Positions 34,139 through 42,891 of a stretch of 47,001 bases of DNA are shown here, piece after piece. A model generated the notes under the pieces. That model worked only from the letters and a program-made list of their open reading frames with translations, was not told the origin of the DNA and made no database searches. The position numbers and the translations under genes are program-made. Origin of the DNA: Lewinellaceae bacterium (GTDB lineage: Bacteria > Bacteroidota > Bacteroidia > Chitinophagales > Saprospiraceae). Each line of letters starts with the position of its first letter. Positions within the stretch are counted from its first letter, which is position 1. The stretch is from the NCBI GenBank assembly GCA_029976695.1, contig JARQTN010000159.1, positions 7,350 through 54,350 on the forward strand, given 5' to 3'.

Positions 34139-36111
34139 ATGATCACATTCTTGAATTGGTCCGTGATGTGATTCCGCATTTTTAGTAGTTCCATGTGGAT
34201 CTTGACGTGGATCTCCAGTTGGGTAGGATCACCTTCCTCCCTGACCTTCTCGATGATTTTCTGGTTTTCCCTGATCCGACCCTTGATCTTTTTGAGTTTA
34301 AGCCGCATTATGGCGCTGAAACTGTCTTCCATATAATTTTCCTCCGGGTGCTTTTGTGTCTGTAGCGGCAGGTCATTTTTATCCCAGTCGCTGTATTCGT
34401 AGGGGGTAGTCAGCATTTCCATCACGGTATTGCGAACCTCAATTTCTTCATCCATCAGGAGGTCCTGGTGGGAGAGGACCTCACCGGAAATAAACGCCTC
34501 TTCGTACATATCCAGGATCTTCCGGTAAACCGGATGGTCGAAATTGTCCCTGATATCCTCGATATTCTGAAAGATATATTCAGCAAGGCTGAACACCTCC
34601 TGCCCGTCTTCAACCTCGATCTCGACTTCCTTGTGCCCGTGACAGACCAATATCCTGATGAGGTCCCGTTCCTGGTATTCATCTGGCGAACGCAGGCCAA
34701 TTTGCTGGGCCTCATGCTTCCCTCCTGTGACCTCCTTTTCGTTCTGCTCCCGCAGATTTCTGAAATCAGTTTCGATTTCCTGCCCTGTTGGGCGTTCCCG
34801 CGCTTTCTGCCTGAGTCTTTCCTGGATGTGTTTGTTGATTTCACGCACGAGGAGGGTTTCCTCCATTTGGAGGAGTTGGCTGCATTCCTGGACATAAATG
34901 GACCGCTTGATTGGGTCGGCTATCCGGGAAATACTGCTTACGACATCCCTGACAAGCAGTGACCGCTGGATGGGATCACTGCCAGCATCGGATTGCAGGA
35001 TCCTGGTCTTGAACAGGATGAAGTCCTCTGCATTTTTCTTCAGGAAATCTTCAAATTCAGTGGCGCCGACTTCCCGGATATATGAATCCGGATCCTGGTT
35101 GTCAGGCAGCATGACAAGCCGGACATTCATGCCTTCTTCAAGGATCAGGTCGAGTCCGCGCAATGCTGCTTTCACCCCTGCAGGGTCTCCGTCATAAAGT
35201 ACCGTAATGTTCGCGCTGTATCGTTTTACTGCCTTGATCTGCTCAGGCGTCAGGGAGGTTCCCGAGGAGGCAACCACATTCTCGATACCATGCTGGTGCA
35301 GTGAGATCACATCCGTATAGCCTTCCACCATGTAACAATTATCCTGGCGGCGGATTTCCTGCCTGGCGAAATACAGGCCGTAAAGCACCTTGCTCTTGTG
35401 ATAGATGGGAGATTCTGGAGAGTTGATGTACTTTGGCGTCCGCTTGTCGGCAGTTGAAAGTGCGCGTCCGGCAAATGCGATCGGTTTTCCCGTCAATCCA
35501 TGGATCGGGAAGATGACGCGATTTTTGAAAAAATCGGTATCGTATTTCGTGGTCAGGCCGAGCTGCTTTAACGATTCGATCTTGTATTGGGCTTCAAGTG
35601 CCCTTTTTGTGAATGCGTCTCTTTGTGCGGGCGAAAAACCCAGTTCAAATTTTCGGATGGTTTTTTCGAGAAAACCCCGTTCCTTGAAATAGCTTAAGCC
35701 AATTGTTTTTCCAGGTACAGTCTCGAAAAGCTGCTTCTGAAAGAATTCCCTGGCAAACTGGTTCAGGATATAGAAACTCTCCTCTTCCAGTTGTGCCGCA
35801 CGCTGTTCTTCGGATGGCTTGTCTTCCTCGATTTCAATGCTGTATTTTTTTGCCAGGAAGCGCAGTGCTTCGGGGAAGGTAAAGTTCTCGTGTTCCATGA
35901 CAAACTGCACCGCATTGCCTCCCCGGCCACAACCAAAGCATTTGAAAATATTCTTGGATGGGGAAACATTGAATGAGGGCGTTTTCTCATTGTGGAAGGG
36001 ACAAAGGCCGACCAGGTTTGAACCCCGTCGCTTGAGTGTGACAAAATCCTCCACGACCTCCTCGATGCGGGCAGTTTCAATGATCTCGTTCACGGTCCTT
36101 GGTGCAATCAT
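34135..36111 (-). CDS. dnaG: DNA primase DnaG
   Basis: 658 residues. The CHC2 zinc finger is C37-x2-H40 in LVGLCPFHNEKTPSF with C58-x2-C61 in KCFGCGRGG. The RNA polymerase domain follows (FKNRVIFPIHGLTGKPIAFAGR), then Toprim with VEGYTDVISLHQHG and LYDGDPAG. The C-terminal helicase-binding part is present and helical. The upstream spacer has no obvious TAnnTTTG on this strand. Confidence 0.97.
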   Translation of the reverse strand: MIAPRTVNEIIETARIEEVVEDFVTLKRRGSNLVGLCPFHNEKTPSFNVSPSKNIFKCFGCGRGGNAVQFVMEHENFTFPEALRFLAKKYSIEIEEDKPSEEQRAAQLEEESFYILNQFAREFFQKQLFETVPGKTIGLSYFKERGFLEKTIRKFELGFSPAQRDAFTKRALEAQYKIESLKQLGLTTKYDTDFFKNRVIFPIHGLTGKPIAFAGRALSTADKRTPKYINSPESPIYHKSKVLYGLYFARQEIRRQDNCYMVEGYTDVISLHQHGIENVVASSGTSLTPEQIKAVKRYSANITVLYDGDPAGVKAALRGLDLILEEGMNVRLVMLPDNQDPDSYIREVGATEFEDFLKKNAEDFILFKTRILQSDAGSDPIQRSLLVRDVVSSISRIADPIKRSIYVQECSQLLQMEETLLVREINKHIQERLRQKARERPTGQEIETDFRNLREQNEKEVTGGKHEAQQIGLRSPDEYQERDLIRILVCHGHKEVEIEVEDGQEVFSLAEYIFQNIEDIRDNFDHPVYRKILDMYEEAFISGEVLSHQDLLMDEEIEVRNTVMEMLTTPYEYSDWDKNDLPLQTQKHPEENYMEDSFSAIMRLKLKKIKGRIRENQKIIEKVREEGDPTQLEIHVKIHMELLKMRNHITDQFKNVII

Positions 36112-36186
36112 TTCCTGGAAAAGGTCGATTTTATCGAGATATCAGCCGAATTCGCATAAAATCCTGCATATTATCTAAATTTATCT

Positions 36187-36194
36187 TACATTTG
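36187..36194 (+). promoter_or_regulatory. -7 box (TACATTTG) ahead of the candidate small RNA
   Basis: TACATTTG matches TAnnTTTG on the plus strand in the dnaG-yebC spacer, with no plus-strand gene downstream before the terminator at 36297. Confidence 0.4.
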
Positions 36195-36199
36195 GAATA

Positions 36200-36327
36200 A
36201 TTAAAATGTAATCAAAAAGAAACTAAATTCAGGTTTTATACGTTACATTTACAAAATCTTGATACGTTTTTAGGGTGTTCTCATAGTGTGTTCTTGCCCG
36301 CTTCCATCCCTGGAAGCGGGTTTTTTT
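36200..36327 (+). ncRNA. Candidate small non-coding RNA between yebC and dnaG
   Basis: The spacer between the two minus-strand genes contains a plus-strand -7 box and about 130 bases later a strong plus-strand terminator. No plus-strand open frame of note lies between. AAATGTAA at 36204-36211 can pair with TTACATTT at 36243-36250; another copy of TTACATTT (36186-36193) overlaps the promoter box. The start position is estimated from the box. Unknown family; the case rests on an orphan promoter-terminator pair. Confidence 0.5.
36297..36327 (+). terminator. Strong Rho-independent terminator, orphan orientation
   Basis: CCCGCTTCCA (36297-36306) pairs perfectly with TGGAAGCGGG (36311-36320) around a tccc tetraloop, followed by seven T. 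On the minus strand no T run follows, so it does not serve yebC. Confidence 0.92.
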
Positions 36328-36351
36328 GTCCCGGTGCAAAGTGATGTACGA

Positions 36352-37110
36352 TTAAGCTTCTTCGAGTGTGGCGGCTAGTTCATCACTCATCTCCAGATTA
36401 TGGAAGACCTGCTGGACATCATCGTCTTCCTCCAGCGTTTCGATCAGTTGAAGTGCCTTTTTTGCTTCATCAAGGGATAATTCAACGGTATTCAGCGGAA
36501 TGCGTTCAAGGGTAGCACTGATGGGCTCGATACCTAACTCTTCGACACATTTCTGCATATTCCCGAAATCCTCGAATGCCACCGTGACGGTCAGCTCATT
36601 GCTTTCCTCATCGACCTCGAAACTTTCAGCTCCTCCGTCTATCAATTCAAGTTCAAGTTCCTCCATGTCCTGCTCTTCCAGTGAAAGGATGAAAATGCCT
36701 TTCCGTTCGAACAGGAAATCCACGGACCCGGTGGTTGCCAGGTTTCCTCCTCCCTTGTTGAATATGGCACGTACGCTTGAAACTGTGCGGTTCAGATTGT
36801 CCGTGGTGCATTCGATGAAAACCGCGATCCCTCCGGGGGCATAACCTTCATAGGTCGGCTGGTAAAAAGCGGCGGATCCCGTGTCCAGCGCCTTCTTGAT
36901 GGCACGGTGGATGTTCTCCTTGGGCATATTCACACCCTTGGCATTGGCAATCGCCATCCGAAGCCGCGGATTGAAATCAGGGTCCCCGTTATTCCCTTCT
37001 TTTACAGCGACCGTGATCTCCTTGATGATGCGGGAAAACATCTTTGACCTTTTGGCGTCTGCTGCACCCTTTTTTCTCTTGATCTTCGACCATTTATTAT
37101 GTCCTGCCAT
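36352..37110 (-). CDS. YebC/PmpR/TACO1 family protein
   Basis: 252 residues. The diagnostic start MAGHNKWSKIKRKKGAADAKRSKMF is followed by KEGNNGDPDFNPRLRMAIANAKGVNMPKENIHRAI and YEGYAPGGIAVFIE. Family members were described as transcription regulators, and more recently as translation factors that relieve stalling. No gene-specific evidence distinguishes these. It lies 21 bases downstream of dapB and is probably co-transcribed. Confidence 0.95.
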   Translation of the reverse strand: MAGHNKWSKIKRKKGAADAKRSKMFSRIIKEITVAVKEGNNGDPDFNPRLRMAIANAKGVNMPKENIHRAIKKALDTGSAAFYQPTYEGYAPGGIAVFIECTTDNLNRTVSSVRAIFNKGGGNLATTGSVDFLFERKGIFILSLEEQDMEELELELIDGGAESFEVDEESNELTVTVAFEDFGNMQKCVEELGIEPISATLERIPLNTVELSLDEAKKALQLIETLEEDDDVQQVFHNLEMSDELAATLEEA

Positions 37111-37131
37111 GGATTTGATGGATTTTGCTTA

Positions 37132-37857
37132 TTACTCAAAATTAAGGAAATCGGTAAAAGTGAAGCTCCCTTTTTTGCCGATCAGCCATTGTGCAGCCCG
37201 GAGTGCTCCCGAAGCAAAGATCGACCTGTCATAAGCTTCGTGCCGAAGCATGATCTCCTCATGGCCCGAACGATAGGTGACCTCATGGATGCCGTTTACC
37301 GATCCCGTTCTTTCTGCATGGACCGGCAAGGTGTTTTTCCCGATTTTGCCTTTTCCCGGCTCCAGCTCCCAGTCCGTATACATTGCATGGTTTTCAATCA
37401 TTTCCTCAGCCAGCGTCTTTGCCGTGCCGCTTGGCTGATCAAGCTTCTGTGTGTGGTGGACTTCATGGATTCTAGCCCTGAATTCCGGAAACCGCTCTAT
37501 GATGCGGGCCAGTTGCCGGTTCAGATGAAAGGTGATCTGCATCCCGATGCTGAAATTCGATGCATACAGGAAGCCTGTATGAGACTGGTCCGCGAAAGCC
37601 CTGATTTCAGGCAGCCTGCTTGTCCATCCTGTGGTGCCGCTGACTACCGGGATCCCTTTTTCAAGGCACCACCTGATGTTTGAATACGCAGCATCCGGGG
37701 TTGAAAATTCGAGGGCTGCATCCACTTTGCCCATACTGCTGGAAACCAATGAATTATAATCTGTTATTTCGGCAATTACTTCAAAATTGTGGGCTTCCGA
37801 TATGGCTTTTATGGCATGGCCCATTTTACCCATGCCAATGATGGCGAGTTTCTTCAT
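37132..37857 (-). CDS. dapB: 4-hydroxy-tetrahydrodipicolinate reductase
   Basis: 241 residues. N-terminal nucleotide-binding loop IIGMGKMGHAI; the family motif VHHTQKLDQPSGTAKTLAEE, in which H-H and K-x-D-x-PSGTA bind the substrate; and C-terminal GHEEIMLRHEAYDRSIFASGAL. It makes tetrahydrodipicolinate for lysine and meso-diaminopimelate, and so feeds peptidoglycan together with mpl. Many Bacteroidota place dapB next to parB-DUF5683; here it is about 20 kb away. Confidence 0.96.
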   Translation of the reverse strand: MKKLAIIGMGKMGHAIKAISEAHNFEVIAEITDYNSLVSSSMGKVDAALEFSTPDAAYSNIRWCLEKGIPVVSGTTGWTSRLPEIRAFADQSHTGFLYASNFSIGMQITFHLNRQLARIIERFPEFRARIHEVHHTQKLDQPSGTAKTLAEEMIENHAMYTDWELEPGKGKIGKNTLPVHAERTGSVNGIHEVTYRSGHEEIMLRHEAYDRSIFASGALRAAQWLIGKKGSFTFTDFLNFE

Positions 37858-37928
37858 TGGTACATTTATTGGTGGTTTGCAATGGCTTTGTCATGGCAAT
37901 CAATTTAAGGATATCTCACGGATTTTGA

Positions 37929-37936
37929 TATTTTTG
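37929..37936 (+). promoter_or_regulatory. -7 box (TATTTTTG) for accD
   Basis: It matches TAnnTTTG. A transcript from here would start near 37943, so the in-frame ATG at 37947 is an unlikely start and 37983 or 37998 are favoured. Confidence 0.5.
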
Positions 37937-37997
37937 TGACATTCCCATGGGCCTGCTTTTACATGTCACACAAAAAGGAGGTATGGAAAAAGAATCA

Positions 37998-38846
37998 ATG
38001 GGCTGGTTTAGAAGGCTGAAAGACGGTATTCAGACCGCAACAAAATTCAAAAAGGAAGCGCCGGATGGTTTATGGCACAAGTGTACCAACTGTGGCGAGA
38101 CCAATACCTATAAAGATCTCCGCGAAAACTACTTCAAGTGTCCGAAATGCAATGCACACGAACGCATTGGATCGCATGATTATTTTGAGATCCTTTTTGA
38201 CGGAAAATCCGAGGAGTTGTTTGATGACCTTGAGTCCTATGATTTTCTGGAATTCACTGATCTGAAATCCTATACAGACCGCCTTGAAAAAGCGCATGCG
38301 AAAACACACCTCGCGGATGCGATCACAGTAGCCACAGGCAAGATCGGGAGGAAACCGATTGTGGTGGCAGCAATGGATTTCAGTTTTATCGGCGGTTCCA
38401 TGGGGTCTGTGGTCGGGGAGAAGATCGCCCGGTCCATCGATTATTGCATTGAGCACCAGGTTCCACTCATGATCATTTCCAAATCCGGGGGAGCGAGGAT
38501 GATGGAATCTGCCTTTTCCCTCATGCAAATGGCGAAAACATCCGCAAAGCTGTCCCAGATGGGGAGAGCCGGCATCCCGTATTTTTCTTTCATGACAGAT
38601 CCGACAACGGGCGGTGTGACGGCATCCTATGCCATGCTTGGCGATATCAACTTTGCTGAACCCGGTGCGCTGATCGGTTTTGCCGGTCCGAGGGTGATCA
38701 AGGAGACGATCAAACAGGATCTGCCCGAAGGCTTCCAAACAGCGGAATTCCTGCTTGAACACGGTTTCCTGGACTTCATTGTGGACAGGAGCGAGCTCAG
38801 GGACAAGCTCGATGATTTGCTTACTTTTTTTCAGAAAGCGGCCTGA
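37998..38846 (+). CDS. accD: Acetyl-CoA carboxylase carboxyltransferase subunit beta
   Basis: 282 residues from the ATG at 37998 (MGWFRRLKDGIQTATK), matching the usual family start. An ATG at 37983 follows AAGGAGG with only one base between, too close for a normal ribosome site. The zinc ribbon is C-x2-C (KCTNCG) and C-x2-C (KCPKCN). The crotonase-like core has FSFIGGSMGSVVGEKI and SKSGGARMMESAFSLMQM. With AccA it makes malonyl-CoA for fatty acids. The stop is followed by a duplicated copy of the bshC 3' end. Confidence 0.95.
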   Translation: MGWFRRLKDGIQTATKFKKEAPDGLWHKCTNCGETNTYKDLRENYFKCPKCNAHERIGSHDYFEILFDGKSEELFDDLESYDFLEFTDLKSYTDRLEKAHAKTHLADAITVATGKIGRKPIVVAAMDFSFIGGSMGSVVGEKIARSIDYCIEHQVPLMIISKSGGARMMESAFSLMQMAKTSAKLSQMGRAGIPYFSFMTDPTTGGVTASYAMLGDINFAEPGALIGFAGPRVIKETIKQDLPEGFQTAEFLLEHGFLDFIVDRSELRDKLDDLLTFFQKAA

Positions 38847-38890
38847 TCAGTCCCTTTTCCTGGAGCACATCAGTCCTTTTCCTGGAGCAC
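38846..38890. repeat. Tandem duplication of the bshC 3' end
   Basis: A 23-base copy (38846-38868) and a 22-base copy (38869-38890) differ by one C. The second holds the bshC stop and last codons; the first fills the whole accD-bshC gap. Confidence 0.9.
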
Positions 38891-40456
38891 AATAAATTCC
38901 TTTTCAAGCGGATCGAGATGGCTTAGCAAGGTCTCAATAAAGGCGTTTCCTGACTGGAGGTAATAGGCCATAAAATTGTCATACCTTTCCTGCAGCCCTC
39001 CTTCGGGGAAAAGTTTATCCTTGAATTTCCGCAGTTTGCTGATCGTTTGCTCATATTTGGTCTTCTGGGCACGCATCAGCCTTCCACCCAACTGGTCGAA
39101 TTGCTTGATATGACGGACACCCTCCGCAGCAACCTTCTGGGCAAGTGTCGGGTCGATATCCCTGCTTTTCTTCTCGAGCAACGCATAGGCTTTTTCAATG
39201 AGGGCACGTTCAGCATCTACCTGCAGGTCAACGTCCGTATGCTGATCTACCCAGCTTTTTACAAGAGCTTCGATGTCAGTGAACAGGTCCTTTACATGAA
39301 GTTCGAATTTTTGCATTTGTTTGCAGGCACCCCGGTTCATCCAGAGTACGGAATTGCGCCTGATGAGCATGGGGAAATTAATGCCGTAATATTCGAACTG
39401 GGTTTTTCTCTCGAGCCAGTATGAAAGCTCTCCGCCGCCGCCGATGTAGGCGAGATTGGGGATCATCTTTTCCTGGAACAGCGGGCGCATGATGACATTC
39501 GGGCTGAACCGCTCCGGGTGTCTGGCCAGTTCATTGCGCATTTCATCTTCTGTGAATGAAAGGCCGGTGTCTACCACCGTATACATGCCATCATTCAATT
39601 CGATTCGTTTTCGTTGCTGATCCTGGAGGTAAAACAGATTGATCTCCCGGACATAGGCCTGTGTTGAAAACCCGGCATCCTGGAGTTTCTCTTGTGTCTG
39701 AGGGACAATCTCCTGGGATACCTGCTCGAAGAGTTCCTTTTGCATGATCCCGACAAATCCCTGTTTCAGCCTGGCATCATCCATGTTGAGGATGATCAGC
39801 TCCGTATCGCTGAACAGGCCATGTACAAACCGGATCATCATATCAGCATAGCTGTGCGCACCCGACATGGCTGATTCCATCATTTTCCGGAGTTCGGCAG
39901 CATTCTCTGAATCGCCCAGAATATCCGATATTTCACTGACCGCTTCCGGGATCCCGTCAAGCGTCATACGTCCGACAGGCCCTGTCTGGTTTGTATCCCA
40001 TGTGATTCGTTTTCCAAAGAGGTGCAGATGGTCCATTTCATCCAGATCATGATCTTCACCCCCGGTGATAAAAAGCGGGATGATCGTTTCTTCCAGTTCT
40101 TCATTCAGTTTTCTGGCCAGGTGGATCGCAGAGGCGATCTTGTAGATGAAATAGAGCGGCCCGGTAAACAGGACAGGCTGGTGGGCCGTAATGATCGTAT
40201 ACGAGTCCTCTGATCTCAGTGCGGCCAGGATATCCGGTTCAGGGATTGAAATCCTCTTGTACTGGTCTGAAATGACCTGGTACAGGAGTTCACGGTCAAT
40301 TTTTTCGGCTGATTTATCTGTGATGACCTGCCTGAACGCCTCTTTACGGACCGGATACTTGTAAAAAGGACGCAGGGCCGCATCCTCCATTTGGTATGCG
40401 ATATCGGTTTTCGAGAAATTTGGAATCCCTGAAAATGGAAGTTTTACCAGCTGCAT
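38870..40456 (-). CDS. bshC: Bacillithiol biosynthesis cysteine-adding enzyme BshC
   Basis: 528 residues from the ATG at 40456 (MQLVKLPFSGIPNFSKT); the ATG at 40522 lies beyond a terminator hairpin and is rejected. Family marks are TIITAHQPVLFTGPLYFIYKI, FITGGEDHDLDEMDHLHLFG and LAYIGGGGELSYWLERK. A coiled-coil stretch occupies the C-terminal third. BshC adds cysteine to glucosaminyl malate, the last step to the thiol bacillithiol. bshA and bshB are not in the window. Confidence 0.95.
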   Translation of the reverse strand: MQLVKLPFSGIPNFSKTDIAYQMEDAALRPFYKYPVRKEAFRQVITDKSAEKIDRELLYQVISDQYKRISIPEPDILAALRSEDSYTIITAHQPVLFTGPLYFIYKIASAIHLARKLNEELEETIIPLFITGGEDHDLDEMDHLHLFGKRITWDTNQTGPVGRMTLDGIPEAVSEISDILGDSENAAELRKMMESAMSGAHSYADMMIRFVHGLFSDTELIILNMDDARLKQGFVGIMQKELFEQVSQEIVPQTQEKLQDAGFSTQAYVREINLFYLQDQQRKRIELNDGMYTVVDTGLSFTEDEMRNELARHPERFSPNVIMRPLFQEKMIPNLAYIGGGGELSYWLERKTQFEYYGINFPMLIRRNSVLWMNRGACKQMQKFELHVKDLFTDIEALVKSWVDQHTDVDLQVDAERALIEKAYALLEKKSRDIDPTLAQKVAAEGVRHIKQFDQLGGRLMRAQKTKYEQTISKLRKFKDKLFPEGGLQERYDNFMAYYLQSGNAFIETLLSHLDPLEKEFIVLQEKD

Positions 40457-40486
40457 GAAAGGAAATTTTGAAAGAAAGGCGAAATT

Positions 40487-40515
40487 AAAAAAAGCCTTGC
40501 AGTTCGCAAGGCTTT
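40487..40515 (-). terminator. Rho-independent terminator (minus strand) before bshC
   Basis: AAAGCCTTGC (40491-40500) and GCAAGGCTTT (40506-40515) form a perfect 10-bp stem with a 5-base loop; on the minus strand it is followed by a run of T (complement of the A run from 40487). It ends transcription of the barrel gene at 40578. Confidence 0.9.
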
Positions 40516-40577
40516 CAATCAATGGATAAGCTAAAGCGCTACGTTTAGGGCTTCATTCAAATCGGTTATCAAAGTTT

Positions 40578-41231
40578 CTAAAACTGGTATCCCAGCGAAA
40601 AAATAATCCTGCTTGGGCGATTCTGAAGATCTAATGACTCACCCCTGAATCTGATATGCGCACCATAATTCTGGAAATCCATCTGGTAGGTCATGCCAAC
40701 GGTCACCTGCTGGATATTTATCCCGATCCCCGAGTGAAATCCCAATTGCAGGGTTTTCATTTCGTCGGCATAGCCGCTCAGGGATTCCATTTCATTTTCG
40801 TTCTTTACGATGAGGCGCGGCACCAGGCCTGAAACGACTTCGAATGTACCGATCCGTGCACCAAGGCTGAGGGGCAGGTCTATCCTGTGGACTTCCTCGG
40901 TATAGGTGACTTCGTCAGAGCTCCGAAACCGGGACTCAAATGTATAGTTGACCAGGTAATCGATCTCATACCAGTTATACAAAGCTTCACCGCGCAGGAA
41001 GAAGGATGCATCAAGGTTGTACTGGGTATATCCGCCCAGGTAAAAACTGTTCTTTACATCCGAGATGTTGAACGTAAACTCATCGACAGGCACAGCGCGG
41101 TTTGCAATGGTGTAGTTTGTATTGGGTGCCACAACCGGGGCCGCGCCACCTTTGATGCCAAAGGAAAACTGTGCATTGGCCTGGATGGAGATTAGAATAG
41201 CTAGTACGAGAAGGGTTAGGTACGTTTTCAT
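40578..41231 (-). CDS. Outer-membrane beta-barrel protein (PorT-like family)
   Basis: 217 residues from the ATG at 41231, which gives the signal peptide MKTYLTLLVLAILISIQANAQ; the earlier ATG at 41348 is rejected. The mature start FSFGIKGGAAPVV, alternating hydrophobic strands and terminal IIFSLGYQF with C-terminal Phe fit a small 8-strand barrel. It is a paralogue of the gene upstream on the same strand (similar opening and ending). General family resemblance only; I do not claim it is the T9SS protein PorT. Confidence 0.82.
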   Translation of the reverse strand: MKTYLTLLVLAILISIQANAQFSFGIKGGAAPVVAPNTNYTIANRAVPVDEFTFNISDVKNSFYLGGYTQYNLDASFFLRGEALYNWYEIDYLVNYTFESRFRSSDEVTYTEEVHRIDLPLSLGARIGTFEVVSGLVPRLIVKNENEMESLSGYADEMKTLQLGFHSGIGINIQQVTVGMTYQMDFQNYGAHIRFRGESLDLQNRPSRIIFSLGYQF

Positions 41232-41460
41232 GGTCGTTCTTTTTATGTGATCAAGGGTTTCTATGTTTATTAAACGAAAACCACAACAAAAGTGATATGT
41301 GTGATCTTGTTCTGCTTTACACTGACAGACACCCTTAAGTGTGCTCAACCACTAAAAAAGTCACCTCTTTACAATGACTTTCATAAAACTTTAACACTTT
41401 TCCGGCATAAATAATTTCGAAAAAAGGAAGTAATCCTCCGTATTAATCGAATCGGGCATG

Positions 41461-42099
41461 TTAAAAGGAAATACCCAGAGAGGCGATCAGGCGGCTTGGA
41501 CGGTCGTCAAAAACGTATTGGTTTCCAAAGAAAACGATGTGATCGCCAAAGTTGGAAAGGTTTCCTTCATACCGGAAATCGAAATGGAGCTTCCAAAGGT
41601 CAAGTCCAAGGCCACCCTGCCAGCCCCAGGTCACACCTTTGAAGGTCTGCTCATACCCATCCACATCCAGGAGGTCGGAGGTGCTGCTGATGGCCAGGTG
41701 GCCGACAGGACCGGCGCCAAGCCTGAGGACCCCAATCCGGAATCCAACCATGATCGGAAAGTCCAGGTGCTGGTAATTTTCATCCAGGATCCTGGTTTCC
41801 CCGGTCTGGATGTCTTCCACGGCATAGTCGATGCTGTGGCTGTTAAAGAGTACTTCGGGCTGGATGAAGAGGAAATCTGTTTTTGCCTGGATGAAGAACC
41901 CGATATGGATCCCGTACTTGGCATCTTCTATTTTCATGCGAAAGGCTTGTGCATCATTTCTGTCCAGGATGAGGAGGTCTGAAGGAGAGATGTCGAATGT
42001 GGACAGTCCCCCCTTGATGCCGATGCGGACCTGTCCGGACAGCTGACTTGAAATACTCATCAGGAGAAGAGCAAGGAGCAAATGATGGAATTGCTTCAT
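41461..42099 (-). CDS. Outer-membrane beta-barrel protein (PorT-like family), paralogue
   Basis: 212 residues: signal peptide MKQFHHLLLALLLMSISSQLSG, mature start QVRIGIKGGLSTFDIS, then strands such as DFLFIQPEVLFNS and HFDFRYEGNLSNFGDHI, and terminal RLIASLGISF. The end segment (DRPSRLIASLGISF) parallels RPSRIIFSLGYQF of the sister. The 229-base gap between the two genes argues for separate promoters. Confidence 0.83.
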   Translation of the reverse strand: MKQFHHLLLALLLMSISSQLSGQVRIGIKGGLSTFDISPSDLLILDRNDAQAFRMKIEDAKYGIHIGFFIQAKTDFLFIQPEVLFNSHSIDYAVEDIQTGETRILDENYQHLDFPIMVGFRIGVLRLGAGPVGHLAISSTSDLLDVDGYEQTFKGVTWGWQGGLGLDLWKLHFDFRYEGNLSNFGDHIVFFGNQYVFDDRPSRLIASLGISF

Positions 42100-42156
42100 T
42101 CAGAATGCCTATTTTACAGCATATAAACGTATTGGCCCAATCATTGATGCGTCAAC

Positions 42157-42199
42157 CCATGTGCATTTCAACGATTTAACGAACGTTTAACGCACATGG
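42157..42199. promoter_or_regulatory. 8-bp inverted repeat spanning the barrel-engB divergent spacer
   Basis: CCATGTGC (42157-42164) and GCACATGG (42192-42199) are perfect complements 27 bases apart, enclosing two copies of TTTAACG. It lies just upstream of the engB -7 box and could be an operator for either gene. Confidence 0.35.
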
Positions 42200-42226
42200 C
42201 CTGGTCGTATCAAGCCCGGGCAAAAA

Positions 42227-42234
42227 TAATTTTG
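42227..42234 (+). promoter_or_regulatory. -7 box (TAATTTTG) for engB
   Basis: It matches TAnnTTTG, ending 33 bases before the ATG at 42268. It supports that start over the in-frame ATG at 42196, which lies upstream of the box. Confidence 0.5.
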
Positions 42235-42267
42235 TTGTTTCACCTTTCAAAATCACATTTCATTACC

Positions 42268-42891
42268 ATGGAGGTCGAATTCATAGGCAGTTTCGAAAAT
42301 GAATCACAGTGTCCCGTCGTCGAGATGCCGGAATTTGCCTATATCGGCCGGTCGAATGTGGGAAAATCTTCGCTGATCAATATGCTGGTCGGACGAAAGG
42401 AAGTGGCCCGGACTTCAAAAAAACCTGGAAAAACCCAGACGATCAACCTTTTTAAAATTGAGGAAAAATGGATGATCGCTGACTTGCCGGGGTACGGATA
42501 TGCCAAAGTGAGCAAGAAACAACGCAAAAAATGGGAGCTCCTGATCGAGAGGTATTTGCTGCTCCGCCCAAACCTGGTGTGCACCTTTGTTTTGATCGAT
42601 ATCAGGCACCCGCTCCAGAAGAACGACCTCGATTTTATCAACTGGCTGGGGGAGCGTGCCATTCCATTTGCCCTCGTCTACACGAAGTCTGACAAGCTGA
42701 AAAGTACTGATGTGCCGGCCCATGCGCAGCGGATCAGGGATGAATTGCTCCGCTATTGGCATGCCCTGCCGAGGGAATTTATCACTTCAGCTGCAAAAAA
42801 AGGCGGCAGGGAGGACCTCCTGGGGTATATCGAAGAATTGACAAGCGATTTTTATCTTGCAAAAGATTCCCGTACTGATGGCCAGGCATAA
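42268..42891 (+). CDS. engB: Ribosome biogenesis GTPase EngB (YsxC/YihA)
   Basis: 207 residues from the ATG at 42268. G1 GRSNVGKSS, G2 region RTSKKPGKTQTINLF, G3 DLPGYGYAKV, G4 TKSDK and G5 TSAAKKG are all present. It is an essential GTPase for 50S assembly. The acyltransferase ATG lies inside its last 14 bases, so the genes are coupled. Confidence 0.96.
   Translation: MEVEFIGSFENESQCPVVEMPEFAYIGRSNVGKSSLINMLVGRKEVARTSKKPGKTQTINLFKIEEKWMIADLPGYGYAKVSKKQRKKWELLIERYLLLRPNLVCTFVLIDIRHPLQKNDLDFINWLGERAIPFALVYTKSDKLKSTDVPAHAQRIRDELLRYWHALPREFITSAAKKGGREDLLGYIEELTSDFYLAKDSRTDGQA

Noticed and set aside
37099-37683. 194-codon plus-strand frame opposite dapB
   Set aside because: dapB on the minus strand is complete with all family motifs; the plus frame has no feature.
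40578-42099. Identification of the two barrel proteins as the T9SS component PorT
   Set aside because: They share the general small-barrel family look, but there is no T9SS gene beside them and no specific motif I can cite.
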